Shown here: positions 44,283-55,792 of the stretch, piece by piece
Layout: each line of letters opens with the position of its first letter
Numbering within the stretch: position 1 is the stretch's first letter
Notes under the pieces: model-generated
The model's input: the letters and a program-made list of their open reading frames with translations, nothing else
Databases searched by the model: none
Told to the model about the DNA's origin: nothing
Program-made: the position numbers and the translations under genes
From: Panulirus ornatus
Taxonomy: Eukaryota > Arthropoda > Malacostraca > Decapoda > Palinuridae
Reading direction: 5' to 3'
Length of the DNA: 64,000 nucleotides
NCBI RefSeq assembly: GCF_036320965.1
Contig: NC_092232.1
Coordinates: forward strand, 52,495,982 to 52,559,981

Positions 44283-47200
44283 CTTTGTCGCTGTCTCCCG
44301 CGTTTGCGAGGTAGCGCAAGGAAACAGACGAAAGAAATGGCCCAACCCCCCCCCCATACACATGTACATACACACGTCCACACACGCAAATATACATACC
44401 TACACAGCTTTCCATGGTTTACCCCAGACGCTTCACATGCCTTGATTCAATCCACTGACAGCACGTCAACCCCTGTATACCACATCGCTCCAATTCACTC
44501 TATTCCTTGCCCTCCTTTCACCCTCCTGCATGTTCAGGCCCCGATCACACAAAATCTTTTTCACTCCATCTTTCCACCTCCAATTTGGTCTCCCTCTTCT
44601 CCTCGTTCCCTCCACCTCCGACACATATATCCTCTTGGTCAATCTTTCCTCACTCATTCTCTCCATGTGCCCAAACCATTTCAAAACACCCTCTTCTGCT
44701 CTCTCAACCACGCTCTTTTTATTTCCACACATCTCTCTTACCCTTACGTTACTTACTCGATCAAACCACCTCACACCACACATTTTCCTCAAACATCTCA
44801 TTTCCAGCACATCCATCCTCCTGTGCACATCTCTATCCATAGCCCACGCCTCGCAACCATACAACATTGTTGGAACCACTATTCCTTCAAACATACCCAT
44901 TTTTGCTTTCCGAGATAATGTTCTCGACTTCCACACATTTTTCAAGGCTCCCAAAATTTTCGCCCCCTCCCCCACCCTATGATCCACTTCCGCTTCCATG
45001 GTTCCATCCACTGACAGATCCACTCCCAGATATCTAAAACACTTCACTTCCTCCAGTTTTTCTCCATTCAAACTCACCTCCCAATTAACTTGACCCTCAC
45101 CCCTACTGTACCTAATAACCTTGCTCTTATTCACATTTACTCTTAACTTTCTTCTTCCACACACTTTACCAAACTCAGTCACCAGCTTCTGCAGTTTCTC
45201 ACATGAATCAGCCACCAGCGCTGTATCATCAGCGAACAACAACTGACTCACTTCCCAAGCTCTCTCATCCCCAACAGACTTCATACTTGCCCCTCTTTCC
45301 AGAACTCTTGCATTTACCTCCCTAACAACCCCATCCATAAACAAATTAAACAACCATGGAGACATCACACACCCCTGCCGCAAACCTACATTCACTGAGA
45401 ACCAATCACTTTCCTCTCTTCCTACACGTACACATGCCTTACATCCTCGATAAAAACTTTTCACTGCTTCTAACAACTTGCCTCCCACACCATATATTCT
45501 TAATACCTTCCACAGAGCATCTCTATCAACTCTATCATATGCCTTCTCCAGATCCATAAATGCTACATACAAATCCATTTGCTTTTCTAAGTATTTCTCA
45601 CATACATTCTTCAAAGCAAACACCTGATCCACACATCCTCTACCACTTCTGAAACCGCACTGCTCTTCCCCAATCTGATGCTCTGTACATGCCTTCACCC
45701 TCTCAATCAATACCCTCCCATATAACTTACCAGGAATACTCAACAAACTTATACCTCTGTAATTTGAGCACTCACTCTTATCCCCTTTGCCTTTGTACAA
45801 TGGCACTATGCACGCATTCCGCCAATCCTCAGGCACCTCACCATGAGTCATACATACATTAAATAACCTTACCAACCAGTCAACAATACAGTCACCCCCT
45901 TTTTTAATAAATTCCACTGCAATACCATCCAAACCTGCTGCCTTGCCGGCTTTCATCTTCCGCAAAGCTTTTAGTACCTCTTCTCTGTTTACCAAATCAT
46001 TTTCCCTAACCCTCTCACTTTGCACACCACCTCGACCAAAACACCCTATATCTGCCACTCTGTCATCAGACACATTCAACAAACCTTCAAAATACTCATT
46101 CCATCTCCTTCTCACATCACCGCTACTTGTTATCACCTCCCCATTTACGCCCTTCACTGAAGTTCCCATTTGCTCCCTTGTCTTACGCACCCTATTTACC
46201 TCCTTCCAGAACATCTTTTTATTCTCCCTAAAATTTACTGATAGTCTCTCACCCCAACTCTCATTTGCCCTTTTTTTCACCTCTTGCACCTTTCTCTTGA
46301 CCTCCTGTCTCTTTCTTTTATACTTCTCGCACTCAATTGCATTTTTTCCCTGCAAAAATCGTCCAAATGCCTCTCTCTTCTCTTTCACTAATACTCTTAC
46401 TTCTTCATCCCACCACTCACTACCCTTTCTAAACAGCCCACCTCCCACTCTTCTCATGCCACAAGCATCTTTTGCGCAATCCATCACTGATTCCCTAAAT
46501 ACATCCCATTCCTCCCCCACTCCCCTTACTTCCATTGTTCTCACCTTTTTCCATTCTGTACACAGTCTCTCCTGGTACTTCCCCACACAGGTCTCCTTCC
46601 CAAGCTCACTTACTCTCACCACCTTCTTCACCCCAACATTCACTCCTCTTTTCTGAAAACCCATACTAATCTTCACCTTAGCCTCCACAAGATAATGATC
46701 AGACATCCCTCCAGTTGCACCTCTCAGCACATTAACATCCAAAAGTCTCTCTTTCGCACGCCTGTCAATTAACACGTAATCCAATAACGCTCTCTGGCCA
46801 TCTCTCCTACTTACATAAGTATACTTATGTATATCTCGCTTTTTAAACCAGGTATTCCCAATCATCAGTCCTTTTTCAGCACATAAATCTACAAGCTCTT
46901 CACCATTTCCATTTACAACACTGAACACCCCATGCATACCAATTATTCCCTCAACTGCCACATTACTCACCTTTGCATTCAAATCACCCATCACTATAAC
47001 CCGGTCTCGTGCATCAAAACCGCTAACACACTCATTCAGCTGCTCCCAAAACACTTGCCTCTCATGATCTTTCTTCTCATGCCCAGGTGCATATGCACCA
47101 ATAATCACCCACCTCTCTCCATCAACTTTCAATTTTACCCATATTAATCGAGAATTTACTTTCTTACATTCTATCACATACTCCCACAACTCCTGTTTCA

Positions 47201-47395
47201 GGAGTATTGCTACTCCTTCCCTTGCTCTTGTCCTCTCACTAACCCCTGACTTCACTCCCCAGACATTTCCAAACCACTCTTCCCCTTTACCCTTGAGCTT
47301 CGTTTCACTCAGAGCCAAAACATCCAGGTTCCTTTCCTCAAACATACTACCTATCTCTCCCGGCCCCCCGCTCCCGTCCCCTCTAGTCGCTTTCA
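44252..47395 (-). mobile_element. near-full-length RTE-type non-LTR retrotransposon
   Basis: The element runs from the junction with a (TA)n tract at about 47395 to a poly-A tail, seen as a T run at about 44252-44279. It has one long ORF (44466-47396), then a ~185-bp 3' UTR containing the block GCTACCTCGCAAACGCGGG and ACAGCGACAAAGTATA. Both sides abut TA dinucleotide tracts, so a target-site duplication cannot be separated from the tracts. The single ORF with endonuclease and RT, the short 3' UTR and the absence of an RNase H domain fit the RTE clade. The ORF is uninterrupted, which implies a young insertion. A copy of the foldback-arm repeat lies directly beyond its 3' (TA)n. Confidence 0.9.
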
Positions 47396-47396
47396 T
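44466..47396 (-). CDS. RTE LINE ORF: endonuclease-reverse transcriptase, 976 codons, intact
   Basis: The product nicks chromosomal DNA and copies its own RNA there. The N-terminal exonuclease-endonuclease-phosphatase fold shows LSETK (Glu31), GAYAPG (100), MGDLNAKV (136-143), TYVSRRDGQ (193), LDYVLIDRR (205) and SDHYLV (232-237). The reverse transcriptase shows WRNACIVPLYKGKG (525-538), NYRGISLLS (545), EEQCGFRSGRGC (577-588), AFMDLEKAYDRV (612-623), LRQGCVMSPWLF (672-683) and the catalytic FADD (721-724). A C-terminal region with WFGHMERM and RRRGRPNWRW is typical of RTE proteins. The ATG is formed at the junction with the flanking TA tract. The first strand of the endonuclease, which normally has a conserved Asn about 28 residues before Glu31, is missing, so the copy is probably slightly 5'-truncated. 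Function is from family knowledge. Confidence 0.9.
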   Translation of the reverse strand: MKATRGDGSGGPGEIGSMFEERNLDVLALSETKLKGKGEEWFGNVWGVKSGVSERTRAREGVAILLKQELWEYVIECKKVNSRLIWVKLKVDGERWVIIGAYAPGHEKKDHERQVFWEQLNECVSGFDARDRVIVMGDLNAKVSNVAVEGIIGMHGVFSVVNGNGEELVDLCAEKGLMIGNTWFKKRDIHKYTYVSRRDGQRALLDYVLIDRRAKERLLDVNVLRGATGGMSDHYLVEAKVKISMGFQKRGVNVGVKKVVRVSELGKETCVGKYQERLCTEWKKVRTMEVRGVGEEWDVFRESVMDCAKDACGMRRVGGGLFRKGSEWWDEEVRVLVKEKREAFGRFLQGKNAIECEKYKRKRQEVKRKVQEVKKRANESWGERLSVNFRENKKMFWKEVNRVRKTREQMGTSVKGVNGEVITSSGDVRRRWNEYFEGLLNVSDDRVADIGCFGRGGVQSERVRENDLVNREEVLKALRKMKAGKAAGLDGIAVEFIKKGGDCIVDWLVRLFNVCMTHGEVPEDWRNACIVPLYKGKGDKSECSNYRGISLLSIPGKLYGRVLIERVKACTEHQIGEEQCGFRSGRGCVDQVFALKNVCEKYLEKQMDLYVAFMDLEKAYDRVDRDALWKVLRIYGVGGKLLEAVKSFYRGCKACVRVGREESDWFSVNVGLRQGCVMSPWLFNLFMDGVVREVNARVLERGASMKSVGDERAWEVSQLLFADDTALVADSCEKLQKLVTEFGKVCGRRKLRVNVNKSKVIRYSRGEGQVNWEVSLNGEKLEEVKCFRYLGVDLSVDGTMEAEVDHRVGEGAKILGALKNVWKSRTLSRKAKMGMFEGIVVPTMLYGCEAWAMDRDVHRRMDVLEMRCLRKMCGVRWFDRVSNVRVREMCGNKKSVVERAEEGVLKWFGHMERMSEERLTKRIYVSEVEGTRRRGRPNWRWKDGVKKILCDRGLNMQEGERRARNRVNWSDVVYRG

Positions 47397-47420
47397 ATAT
47401 ATATATATATATATATATAT
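47394..47420. repeat. (TA)n microsatellite at the RTE LINE 5' end
   Basis: About 13 units. The first bases form the ATG of the LINE ORF. Confidence 0.95.
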
Positions 47421-47912
47421 TCTAGCACGTATTCCAAAATTGATTGAACTACTTGATGTGAACGAGTTTCCTCCCTCAGTTTCTTAAAAACCACAGACTG
47501 TTCACCGTATCTATAACATACGTTGGCCGGGCTCTGTTCCCTTCCCAGTGGCTGAAGTAGTTCATCTTCACGTATCTATTGACCTGGGAACAATAAGAAG
47601 AAACCGACTGTCTACTGAACTTTATGGCGGAGGCAAGTGTCGCTTTGTGGTGTTCGATGAAGATTAGGTCGTTCCAACACTATTACTCGAGGTCTTTCAC
47701 ATTATTCATTTGGTTTTTGACACCGCCCGCGTCTGTCTGTTTGCGATTCTATGTTGTTTTTCAGTTCTTCGTTTTCTAAACATTATCTTTTTTTCATTTT
47801 TAATCCAAACTAGTTTTCTAAGCTAATACGCCCATGCCCAGGATTTTAAAAATATTTCATAAAGTTTGCATTCACTGATGCAGTATTGGTTGTCGAAAAT
47901 TAACATCATGGA

Positions 47913-47916
<4 letters not shown>

Positions 47917-47953
<37 letters not shown>
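47917..47953. repeat. (GT)n microsatellite
   Basis: About 18 units. Confidence 0.97.
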
Positions 47954-47956
<3 letters not shown>

Positions 47957-48302
47957 GACAGGGGGTGTTGCCATGGGTGAACAGCCATAAATGGAACTGG
48001 GAGTAAGTCGTTTTCATACCTGAATACAAAATGAATATAATTAAAAGGCATATCACAAAAGAACGTCTCATTCATTTCTATTACGTGGGGAAAATGTGGA
48101 GAGTGCTAATTTGGGTGGGAGGGTGGAGTTGTGAGGTGGGGAGGGGGGTTGTGAAAATTAGTACTGTGTTGTATTGTGAAAAATGGTGTTGATCCTGGCT
48201 GAGGCAATACTGATGATATGTAATATTTTCATACTGCCAGCCATTCCTTATCTTTCCTAATTCTTTGTCTTTTTATCGCTTTCATTTTTCTGATGGTAAT
48301 AC

Positions 48303-48430
<128 letters not shown>

Positions 48431-48631
48431 TGAGTAGGATAAACAAGCCTTACTCGTCTTGACACAGCTTCCTCAATAAACTCAGACTTGGACAGGATAC
48501 CTCAGTGAGGTAGACGAAATCTGGTTAAGTATAATGCCTCCCTGGCCCAGTTTCTACCCATCGCTGTACGGAGGGTTTCTCACAACTTTTCTCTCTCCTT
48601 TCATGGTTATGTAATTCCACCTCTTAACTCA

Positions 48632-49185
48632 ATGGACACACATGGTATTACTGTAATATTCACTCTATCTTGGAAACCCCACGTTACGGAAATAGCCGAG
48701 TCGGCCTCTAAGAAACTGCAAGTCCTTTTGAGTTGTCGAAACTCAAGGGTGGGCCGTTTTGATAACTGTTTCTTTCCCTACAACTCAAAGCTTTGGAACT
48801 CTCTACCCTATCTTTCCTAATAGCTATGACTCTGCAAATCCTAAAAGAAAGATGTTTTTTACTCTCTCCAAAACTCGTAAACACTCTCCCTTGTCTCTTC
48901 TTTTCCCCTTTCATAACCCTCTCAATATTTCAGGGTGGGCCGTTTTGATAACTGTTTCCTTCCCTACAACTCAAAGCTTTGGAACTCTCTATCCTATCTT
49001 TCCTGATAGCTATGACCCTGCAAATCCTAAAAGAAAGGCGTTTTTTTTACTTCCTCCAAAACTCGTAAACACTCTCCCTTGTCTCTTCTTTTCCCCTTTC
49101 ATAACCTTCTCAATATTTCAGGCAAGGTCCGGAATTGATGTGGATCTTGGTCTGTGACTGGAGCCTCCAACGTAGAAATAAAAAA
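48632..49185 (+). pseudogene. jockey-like LINE 3' end with internal tandem duplication
   Basis: Starts with FTLSWKPHVTEIAESASKKL, then DNCFFPYNSKLWNSLP twice, because a ~186-bp unit is repeated (48747-48932 and 48933-49120). It ends CTGGAGCCTCCAACGTAG followed by an A-rich tail. Minus-strand pieces at 6.1 and 13.4 kb share this 3' end. Confidence 0.75.
48747..49120 (+). repeat. 186-188 bp tandem duplication inside a LINE remnant
   Basis: Both units start GGGTGGGCCGTTTTGATAAC and end CTCAATATTTCA, with a few substitutions. Part of the jockey-like 3' end. Confidence 0.9.
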
Positions 49186-49189
49186 AATA

Positions 49190-50070
49190 GTGATACTCAT
49201 TTTAACAAGTATTTGCGTTACATTAACAGCAGAAAAAGAACATTGGAAAGTTAAAGGGACAAATTGCCAATCACCAAATATTGTGTGGTTGTGAAAGAAA
49301 ACTATATAAATAAGCGACGGGGTTGACTGAAATTGTTAGAAAACCTATCAATTTACCTGAGGCAAACCTTTGAACAGGCAGAGAAAAATATACTTATTAT
49401 CAGATCACTATTTTGTTTATATAGAAACGCTCAAACCAATACATGCTAATTTTCCTTTCAATTCAGGGCTTTTGAAAAGGAACGACTATGAATGTTCAAA
49501 GGTTACGAATGTATATATGAAGTACAAGTGAATAAGTCCACTCCGTTCGTCCATCCGTAAATACAGGAAAGAGATCGCAGAACGCCAATGAAACACCGTA
49601 ATTACACCGAAGTTTAAGTGCAACGATTCGGTTCTGAAAATGCGACTATTTAATACTTTGCCATATTTCTCGAGTACGTTTTTTTTCACTCTTGTATATT
49701 CCGTTTTAATATATTCATGTGTCCCTTTGCACAAATATTAATTATTTATGTATATTTCAACTACAAACACAAGAGGGTTTTCAATCTAACACAAGAGGCC
49801 GCTAAGAATATGTATATATCTGGTAATTCTGTTAAAAAGAATTCCTTCACGCCTCCATATCAATGTAGCATAGCTTCCCTTGAGTAGGGCTACTGCCAAC
49901 TACAGAGTGCAGGTATATACTACATGTGCACGGAACCAAGAAGAATATATATAAGAATTCTTCGTTCAGTGTTTCAAAATATAAAACACAGCAAGTGTAC
50001 AGATTCTTTTGAGGCTGACCTATGATTCAGATCCTGGTTCAATGTTGACAGCCATCATGATCAAAAACAT
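49190..50070. other. no gene seen
   Basis: AT-rich, no repeats of note. Confidence 0.5.

Positions 50071-50072
<2 letters not shown>

Positions 50073-50132
<60 letters not shown>
50073..50132. repeat. (TA)n microsatellite
   Basis: About 30 units. Confidence 0.97.
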
Positions 50133-50134
<2 letters not shown>

Positions 50135-51350
50135 ATCAGCCTGAAAATACACAGCACACATCAAACATGGATTTAGATCCGATTGGTAAGACAAGTATAT
50201 CCTGGTCTATGGTCATTTGTTTGATTATATGGACTTAAAACCTCTCGACTGCCAAGGCTATCAACACTTCCAGGTGTTTGGGTAATTCAGCGGTCGTGAA
50301 CGTCGTCACTGCATGTCAGCAAACCTGACCTTACTAAGAGGCAAACTGGCACCCTTTACACGCCTAGTACCTTTTTTTGCCTTTGGCAGACCTTCCTCAC
50401 CTCACACGAATAATCAACATATATATCATAGAGTAATAGTGTTTGGTGTGAGAAGTATCTTGGACATCTGTAGAGTCTAAATTCTGTGAGACTGATGGTT
50501 TATTATAACTTAAGGGCCATGATGACGCTAGGAGGTGATGATAAGTCTTTTAAGCCCAAATAACCAACTTTCCAACATGATATATCGCCAATATCACTAA
50601 CGATAGATATTCGCATATTTCTACATAATGACTTTTACACTTTTATATCTTCGTACACGACCGTTCGCCGTGAGATATCTATATCAACTTTTACGAAATC
50701 TGTTCATACAGTAATTCTTTCGTGTTTGTACGAGACAATAACAGTAGAAGCTGCTGGAATGGCAAATTTCTACAACAGTATTTCTTAACGGGTTTTTGTC
50801 GCATGCTTTGTAACCCTTGCACTAAAGCCTCCCTCCTTTAACCTGGTCTGAATATATTTAACGATAATTGGGTGCTGAATCAAAACAAATGGTCAGTAAA
50901 CTTCCCGGGAGCAAGAGAGAATGGTCAGTACCTCCCAGTAGGCAAGAGGGAGGTTCTAAGGTATTCCATCCTCAGAGAACTGCATGTCCTGTCCAGCCTT
51001 CCAATGCTTCATATTAGGTCTGGTCAGACTAATTGGGTCATCATGAGCCAATAGGCATGAAGGCAGTGACGAACCTTAATTTTTCGCGGGCGGTGTCGCA
51101 TCTTTTTAAACTTCATCCTAAAGACGCGCTTCACCTGTTTCCGACGCAAATATTTTCGTTACTACCGTTCATAATAAGCGGCCAAGTTAACATGTTCTGC
51201 AACAAGCAGTGCATCACAGGTCTACGAAACTTTCGGCTAATCACGACGGCAGAAGACAGGAGGCGATGGTTTACATTTGATTATAGACCAGACGCTCAGA
51301 TGGACCCCTGAGTTGCCACACACTTTATCATCATTCGCTTCGTCATAGTC
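50135..51350. other. no gene seen
   Basis: AT-rich. A minor repeat of AATGGTCAGTA occurs at about 50888 and 50920. Confidence 0.45.
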
Positions 51351-51356
51351 TCGGGC

Positions 51357-51684
51357 CAATGGGTAAGGGGAAGGGTCGGCAAGGCAGGATGGGTAAGAGG
51401 AGAGGTCGGCAAGGGAGGATGGGTAAGAGGAGAGGTCGGCAAGGGAGGATGGGCAAGAGGAAAGGTCGGCAAAGGAGGATGGGCAAGAGGAAAGGTCGGC
51501 AAAGGAGGATGGGCAAGAGGAAAGGTCGGCAAAGGAGGATGGGCAAGAGGAGAGGTCGGCAAAGGAGGATGGGTAAGAGGAGAGGTCGGCAAGGGAGGAT
51601 GGGTAAGAGGAGAGGTCGGCAAGGGAGGATGGGTAAGAGGAGAGGTCGGCAAGGGAGGATGGGTAAGAGGAGAGGTCGTCACTT
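51357..51684. repeat. minisatellite, 30-bp unit
   Basis: About 11 copies of GGGTAAGAGGAGAGGTCGGC plus AAGGGAGGAT. The 30-bp period keeps frames open on both strands (plus MGKRRGRQGR, minus LPTSPLTHPP decapeptides); a minus ORF runs 51296-51796. Strong purine asymmetry. Not called as coding. Confidence 0.93.
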
Positions 51685-52139
51685 CAGCTGGTAAGTGGAT
51701 ACGGTTTTCGATGCCGACAAACCTTGAAGCGTCGCTCTCACTCCCATCTGATCCCTCACTATCCACTCCTCCTCCCTCGAGCATCGGTGACAACATTACA
51801 TTTCCTCACTCCTTTCTTCCTATGGGTCGTCATGTTCCTTAAAAATCACTAAATATTGAGAAAACTCTTCGTGAAGATTCCTTTTCCCTCTTGTGATGAC
51901 TGGACTTCCACAACAACAATAGTTTAAACCTCGTATTATAAGAATGACTGAGACAAGTCATCAGTATTACTGTTGATGTCGTATGTTAAGTTTTAACTCG
52001 GCGACACAAACCAAAGTTCAGGCAAGTCTGGTAGTATCAACAGAACAACACTTTCCGTTGAAACCGGAGGGGTCACCCTACACGCGTCATGATGTTCAAC
52101 AAAAAACTACGGTTGAAAGTCAAATATTTACAGGGTAGT

Positions 52140-52429
52140 TGGAAAGGATCACAATTTTGCGCGTGATCAAGATATTCCTATGAGGCCACGGGGAAAATGA
52201 AACACGAAAAGTTCCCAAGTGCACTTTCGTGTAATAATCACATCATCAGGGGAGACACAAGAGAGAAATATAACAGAAATATAACAGCTAGGACGCTAGC
52301 TTCGTCTCTTCGATGTATATCAACTGACTGTTATATTTCTCTCTTGTGTCTCCCTTGATGATGTGATTATTACACGAAAGTGCAATTGGGAACTTTTCGT
52401 ATTTCATTTTCCCCGTGGACTCATAGGAA
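52140..52429. mobile_element. foldback (inverted-repeat) element with 12-bp target-site duplication
   Basis: The left arm (about 52141-52287) is the reverse complement of the right arm (about 52296-52429). Both carry the same blocks: GTGTCTCCCCTGATGATGTG, ATTATTACACGAAAGTGCA, GGGAACTTTTCGTG, TTTCATTTTCCCCGTGGACT and CATAGGAAT. The left arm reaches further, to GATCACGCGCAAAATTGTG and ATCCTTTCC. The 12-mer TTACAGGGTAGT flanks the insertion at 52128-52139 and 52430-52441. Within each arm ACACGAAA and TTTTCGTGT form a smaller hairpin. No ORF. Class is uncertain: a foldback DNA element, or a rearranged retro-insertion. Confidence 0.85.
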
Positions 52430-52879
52430 TTACAGGGTAGTGTAGGAGACGTCACCAGTGTTTATATATATTATATACGTTAACTTCTTTCTTCATCGGC
52501 ATCAACTGAAATAGAAATAAAGTAATAACCAGAAGTTGGTAGATCATAAACAGCCTAGCCATAAAGTAATAACCAGGAGATGGTGGCAGATCATAAATAG
52601 CCTAGCCCCCCAAACATGTACCATGACCCTTATTCTCACACTGGAACTGCAGGAGGCAATTGACGGCCCCGAGCTTGCCCCTCACACAGGGATGAATGCT
52701 TCCCTCTCCGCCTGGCCAGAGTTCTCATTTCACATCACTGGAAAATAATCCTTTGAAACGTGGAGGGAGGATTGAAACAAGCGGTCGTGTTGGGGATGTG
52801 ATATCCGATACCAATACGTAACAGTTATGGGTCATGCAATATAACCACTCAACTGTCACCCATTCTCAAATTACTGAAG

Positions 52880-53042
<163 letters not shown>

Positions 53043-53074
53043 CTGCCTTGGACGAAAAGGAAGGCTGAGTGGAT

Positions 53075-53480
53075 CATATATGTGTCTGGACAGAATTTGA
53101 CACCGTGCCGCACGGAAGACTGATTAAGAAGCTGTATCGCCAGGAAGATGTATGAGGGGGAAGCGCCTTCGACAGACAGAAGATTATCTGCGTGAAGGGG
53201 AACAAAGGACACACGTCAAGTGTAGCCTTCTCACATTGGGTCGAGGTCACCAGCGGAGTGCCACAAGGTTCTATTCTATGACCATTACTCTTCTCGATCT
53301 ATGCGAGCAACGTGGGACGATGTGGGTCAGTTTCACACTCACAGGAACAATGCCAGAACCTAGACGTTTTCTCCTAAGGATATTTAGAGCACGTACGAGA
53401 AGTATGTCGCATTTCTTTAAGAAGAACGAGTCTTGCGGGTCTTTTCTGTCTTTCATGCGACTGACGAAGCTGTGGCACAC
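53075..53480 (+). pseudogene. CR1-like LINE reverse-transcriptase fragment
   Basis: Across shifted frames: EFDTVPHGRLIKKLYRQ (about 53092), then VTSGVPQGSILXPLLFSIYA (about 53245) with the RT box, then degraded sequence to about 53470. Stops and indels interrupt it. It directly abuts the compound (AC)n(AG)n microsatellite at 52880-53041. Confidence 0.75.
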
Positions 53481-53484
53481 AGGG

Positions 53485-54019
53485 TAATGAAGATATTCCA
53501 CCAAGACTCATGAAGCTGTACCACACAGACCAGGTGACGCTGCTCCACACAGACTAATGAAGGAATAACAGAGAGACTAAAGAAGCCGTCACTACTACAG
53601 ACACCACCAGGAGGAGTCCGTATTCTTCCTCCACACACCCATGGGTGGAACATCAGGTCACATCATCATTAGTTAAGCAACCAGACACAAACCTCCACTA
53701 ATATACAGTGAGTAAGTTCACCTCATTGAGACGTTCACGGGGTCTACAGAGAACCTATGTCTGTATTTACTGGTCTATTTTTCTTCTCTCTCTCCACCAG
53801 GGTCCGTGACCTAAAGGAAGAGACGTGGACGAGGTGTCGCCAAGAAGTATCATAAATCATGGTATGTCAGGCAGCGCACTACATGAGCAGGCTCATTTGA
53901 AACACTTAAGTGTGGACGTGTGTCAACATCCATCACCATGCGGGGACCAGGGTGGACATGGACGCCACGATCAATTCTCTTCCTTAACCTTAGCGCTGCA
54001 TTTTTGCTATTCATTACGA

Positions 54020-54106
<87 letters not shown>

Positions 54107-55465
54107 GTCTAAATCTTAAGGGGCCTTGTGTGGGTCAGGTGATGCTAAGGCAAGATCTGGGGTCCCACGCTACGTAAACATTGGGCGCGGACTTGTACAC
54201 TCGAGTCCCTCCGTTACATATATCTCTACCCAAGACACAACTGTGGGGTACATTCTGCGTCATAAGGGTCAGTGATCCCGAAGGCCATGGTCTCCCTACA
54301 GTAGGTTTTAGTGTGTGGGAGAAGCCATGTCCGCCTGGAGCATAACTCAGCGAAGACACTCAGGGAAACAGCTGATGATATACCAGCTCTTCTTTGCTCG
54401 TCAGTCAGCGTGGGAGCTGGGCAATACAGCTGCTGTAAAATCATCCGCCAGGCTCCAGCCCAGATCGGGTCCCTTCCTTCAGACGGTTCGTTCCTCACTT
54501 TCCCTTAGAAATGAGTTTAATATCCGATAAGAGATGCATGGATGGACACAGCAAAAGAGGGCAAAATGCACATTCTCCTTTTATATCAGGGCTCCAACTG
54601 AGTGGGCACGCGGCACGTGCACCACCACAACACGTGCCAACCAGGCAACCACAGTTAACGCCCGCCCATCTCGGGCACTTAACGTAAACATCCTGCCTCC
54701 GCTTACACACACACACACACACCACTCACCACAAACTCCTCACACCTGGTATCAACAACTACCCACATGCGAGGTCTAATTTTACCCCAAGTTTCCACTA
54801 TTAACTAGAGGTAAAGACTGTATGTGTAGGAGAGTGTGAGCGGTACAGGCGAAGGTATTAGGTTGGGCAGCAGAAGCAGTAGTAGCAGCAGGCGCCATAG
54901 CAGCCACCAGCCCTAGGAACACAACTATGAATTAGCAGACACCAGAGATAGCCGACCGTGATATACAGGTCCCGCAGCACACGGCAGTGAGCAAGACCAG
55001 ATCCGCCAGCAGTTAAGGGGCTGCAATGGGGTTAGGAAGGTCTCTCGTACACAGTGAGGCAAACTTTCCCCTTCCATTTTGAGACAGTCCCGGGACCTTC
55101 TTGTGGTGTTCACTACACATGCTAGGAGAAGGCTGAGCCGACGTGAGCTCTGGACATTACTGATATTTTACAAAACATTTTGCAACATTTTTTTGGTTTT
55201 CCCGTTGATTTCATCCACACACACTGCAATCAGACTTTCATTCGAGGTTGGAATTATCGATGCATGCAGGCGAGGGGACTTGGCATCACGTAATTACGTC
55301 CAGTGTCATAAGCAGCCAAGTTTTACACACGATCAAAACTTTTCCTAATTAATCATTCAGCGAACTAAGCCGATTCGTCGAATGCAAGCCACAATAATGT
55401 CTCTTTACATTTTCGTCCTTGTGTTTAACATATTTTATTCTAACGACTGGGAAGGCCTTTTGAAA
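53485..55465. other. no gene seen
   Basis: Apart from the compound microsatellite at 54021 and a CA run at 54706-54722, no motif or domain is recognised. Confidence 0.4.
54021..54106. repeat. compound (CT)n(CA)n microsatellite
   Basis: About 35 CT units, then about 8 CA units. Confidence 0.97.
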
Positions 55466-55466
55466 T

Positions 55467-55467
<1 letters not shown>

Positions 55468-55543
<76 letters not shown>
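55468..55543. repeat. (TA)n microsatellite 5' of SINE-like copy A
   Basis: About 37 units with one TG interruption. Confidence 0.97.
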
Positions 55544-55792
55544 TATCCCTGGGGATGGGGGATTAAGAATACTTCCCACGTATTCCCTGCGTGTCGTACA
55601 AGGCGACTAAAAGGGGAGGGAGCGGGGGCTGGAAATCCTCCCCTCTCGTTTTTTTTTTTCTTTTTTTTTTTTCCAAAAGAAGGAACAGAGTGGGGCCAGG
55701 TGAGGATATTCCAAAAAAGGCCCAGTCCTCTGTTCTTAACGCTACCTCGCTAACGCGGAAAATGGCGAATAGTTTAAAAGAAAAAGAAAAAG

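Noticed and set aside
44139..46656. Plus-strand open frames up to 259 codons over the LINE
   Set aside because: Antisense of the RTE ORF. The leading isoleucine/tyrosine run comes from the (TA)n tract.
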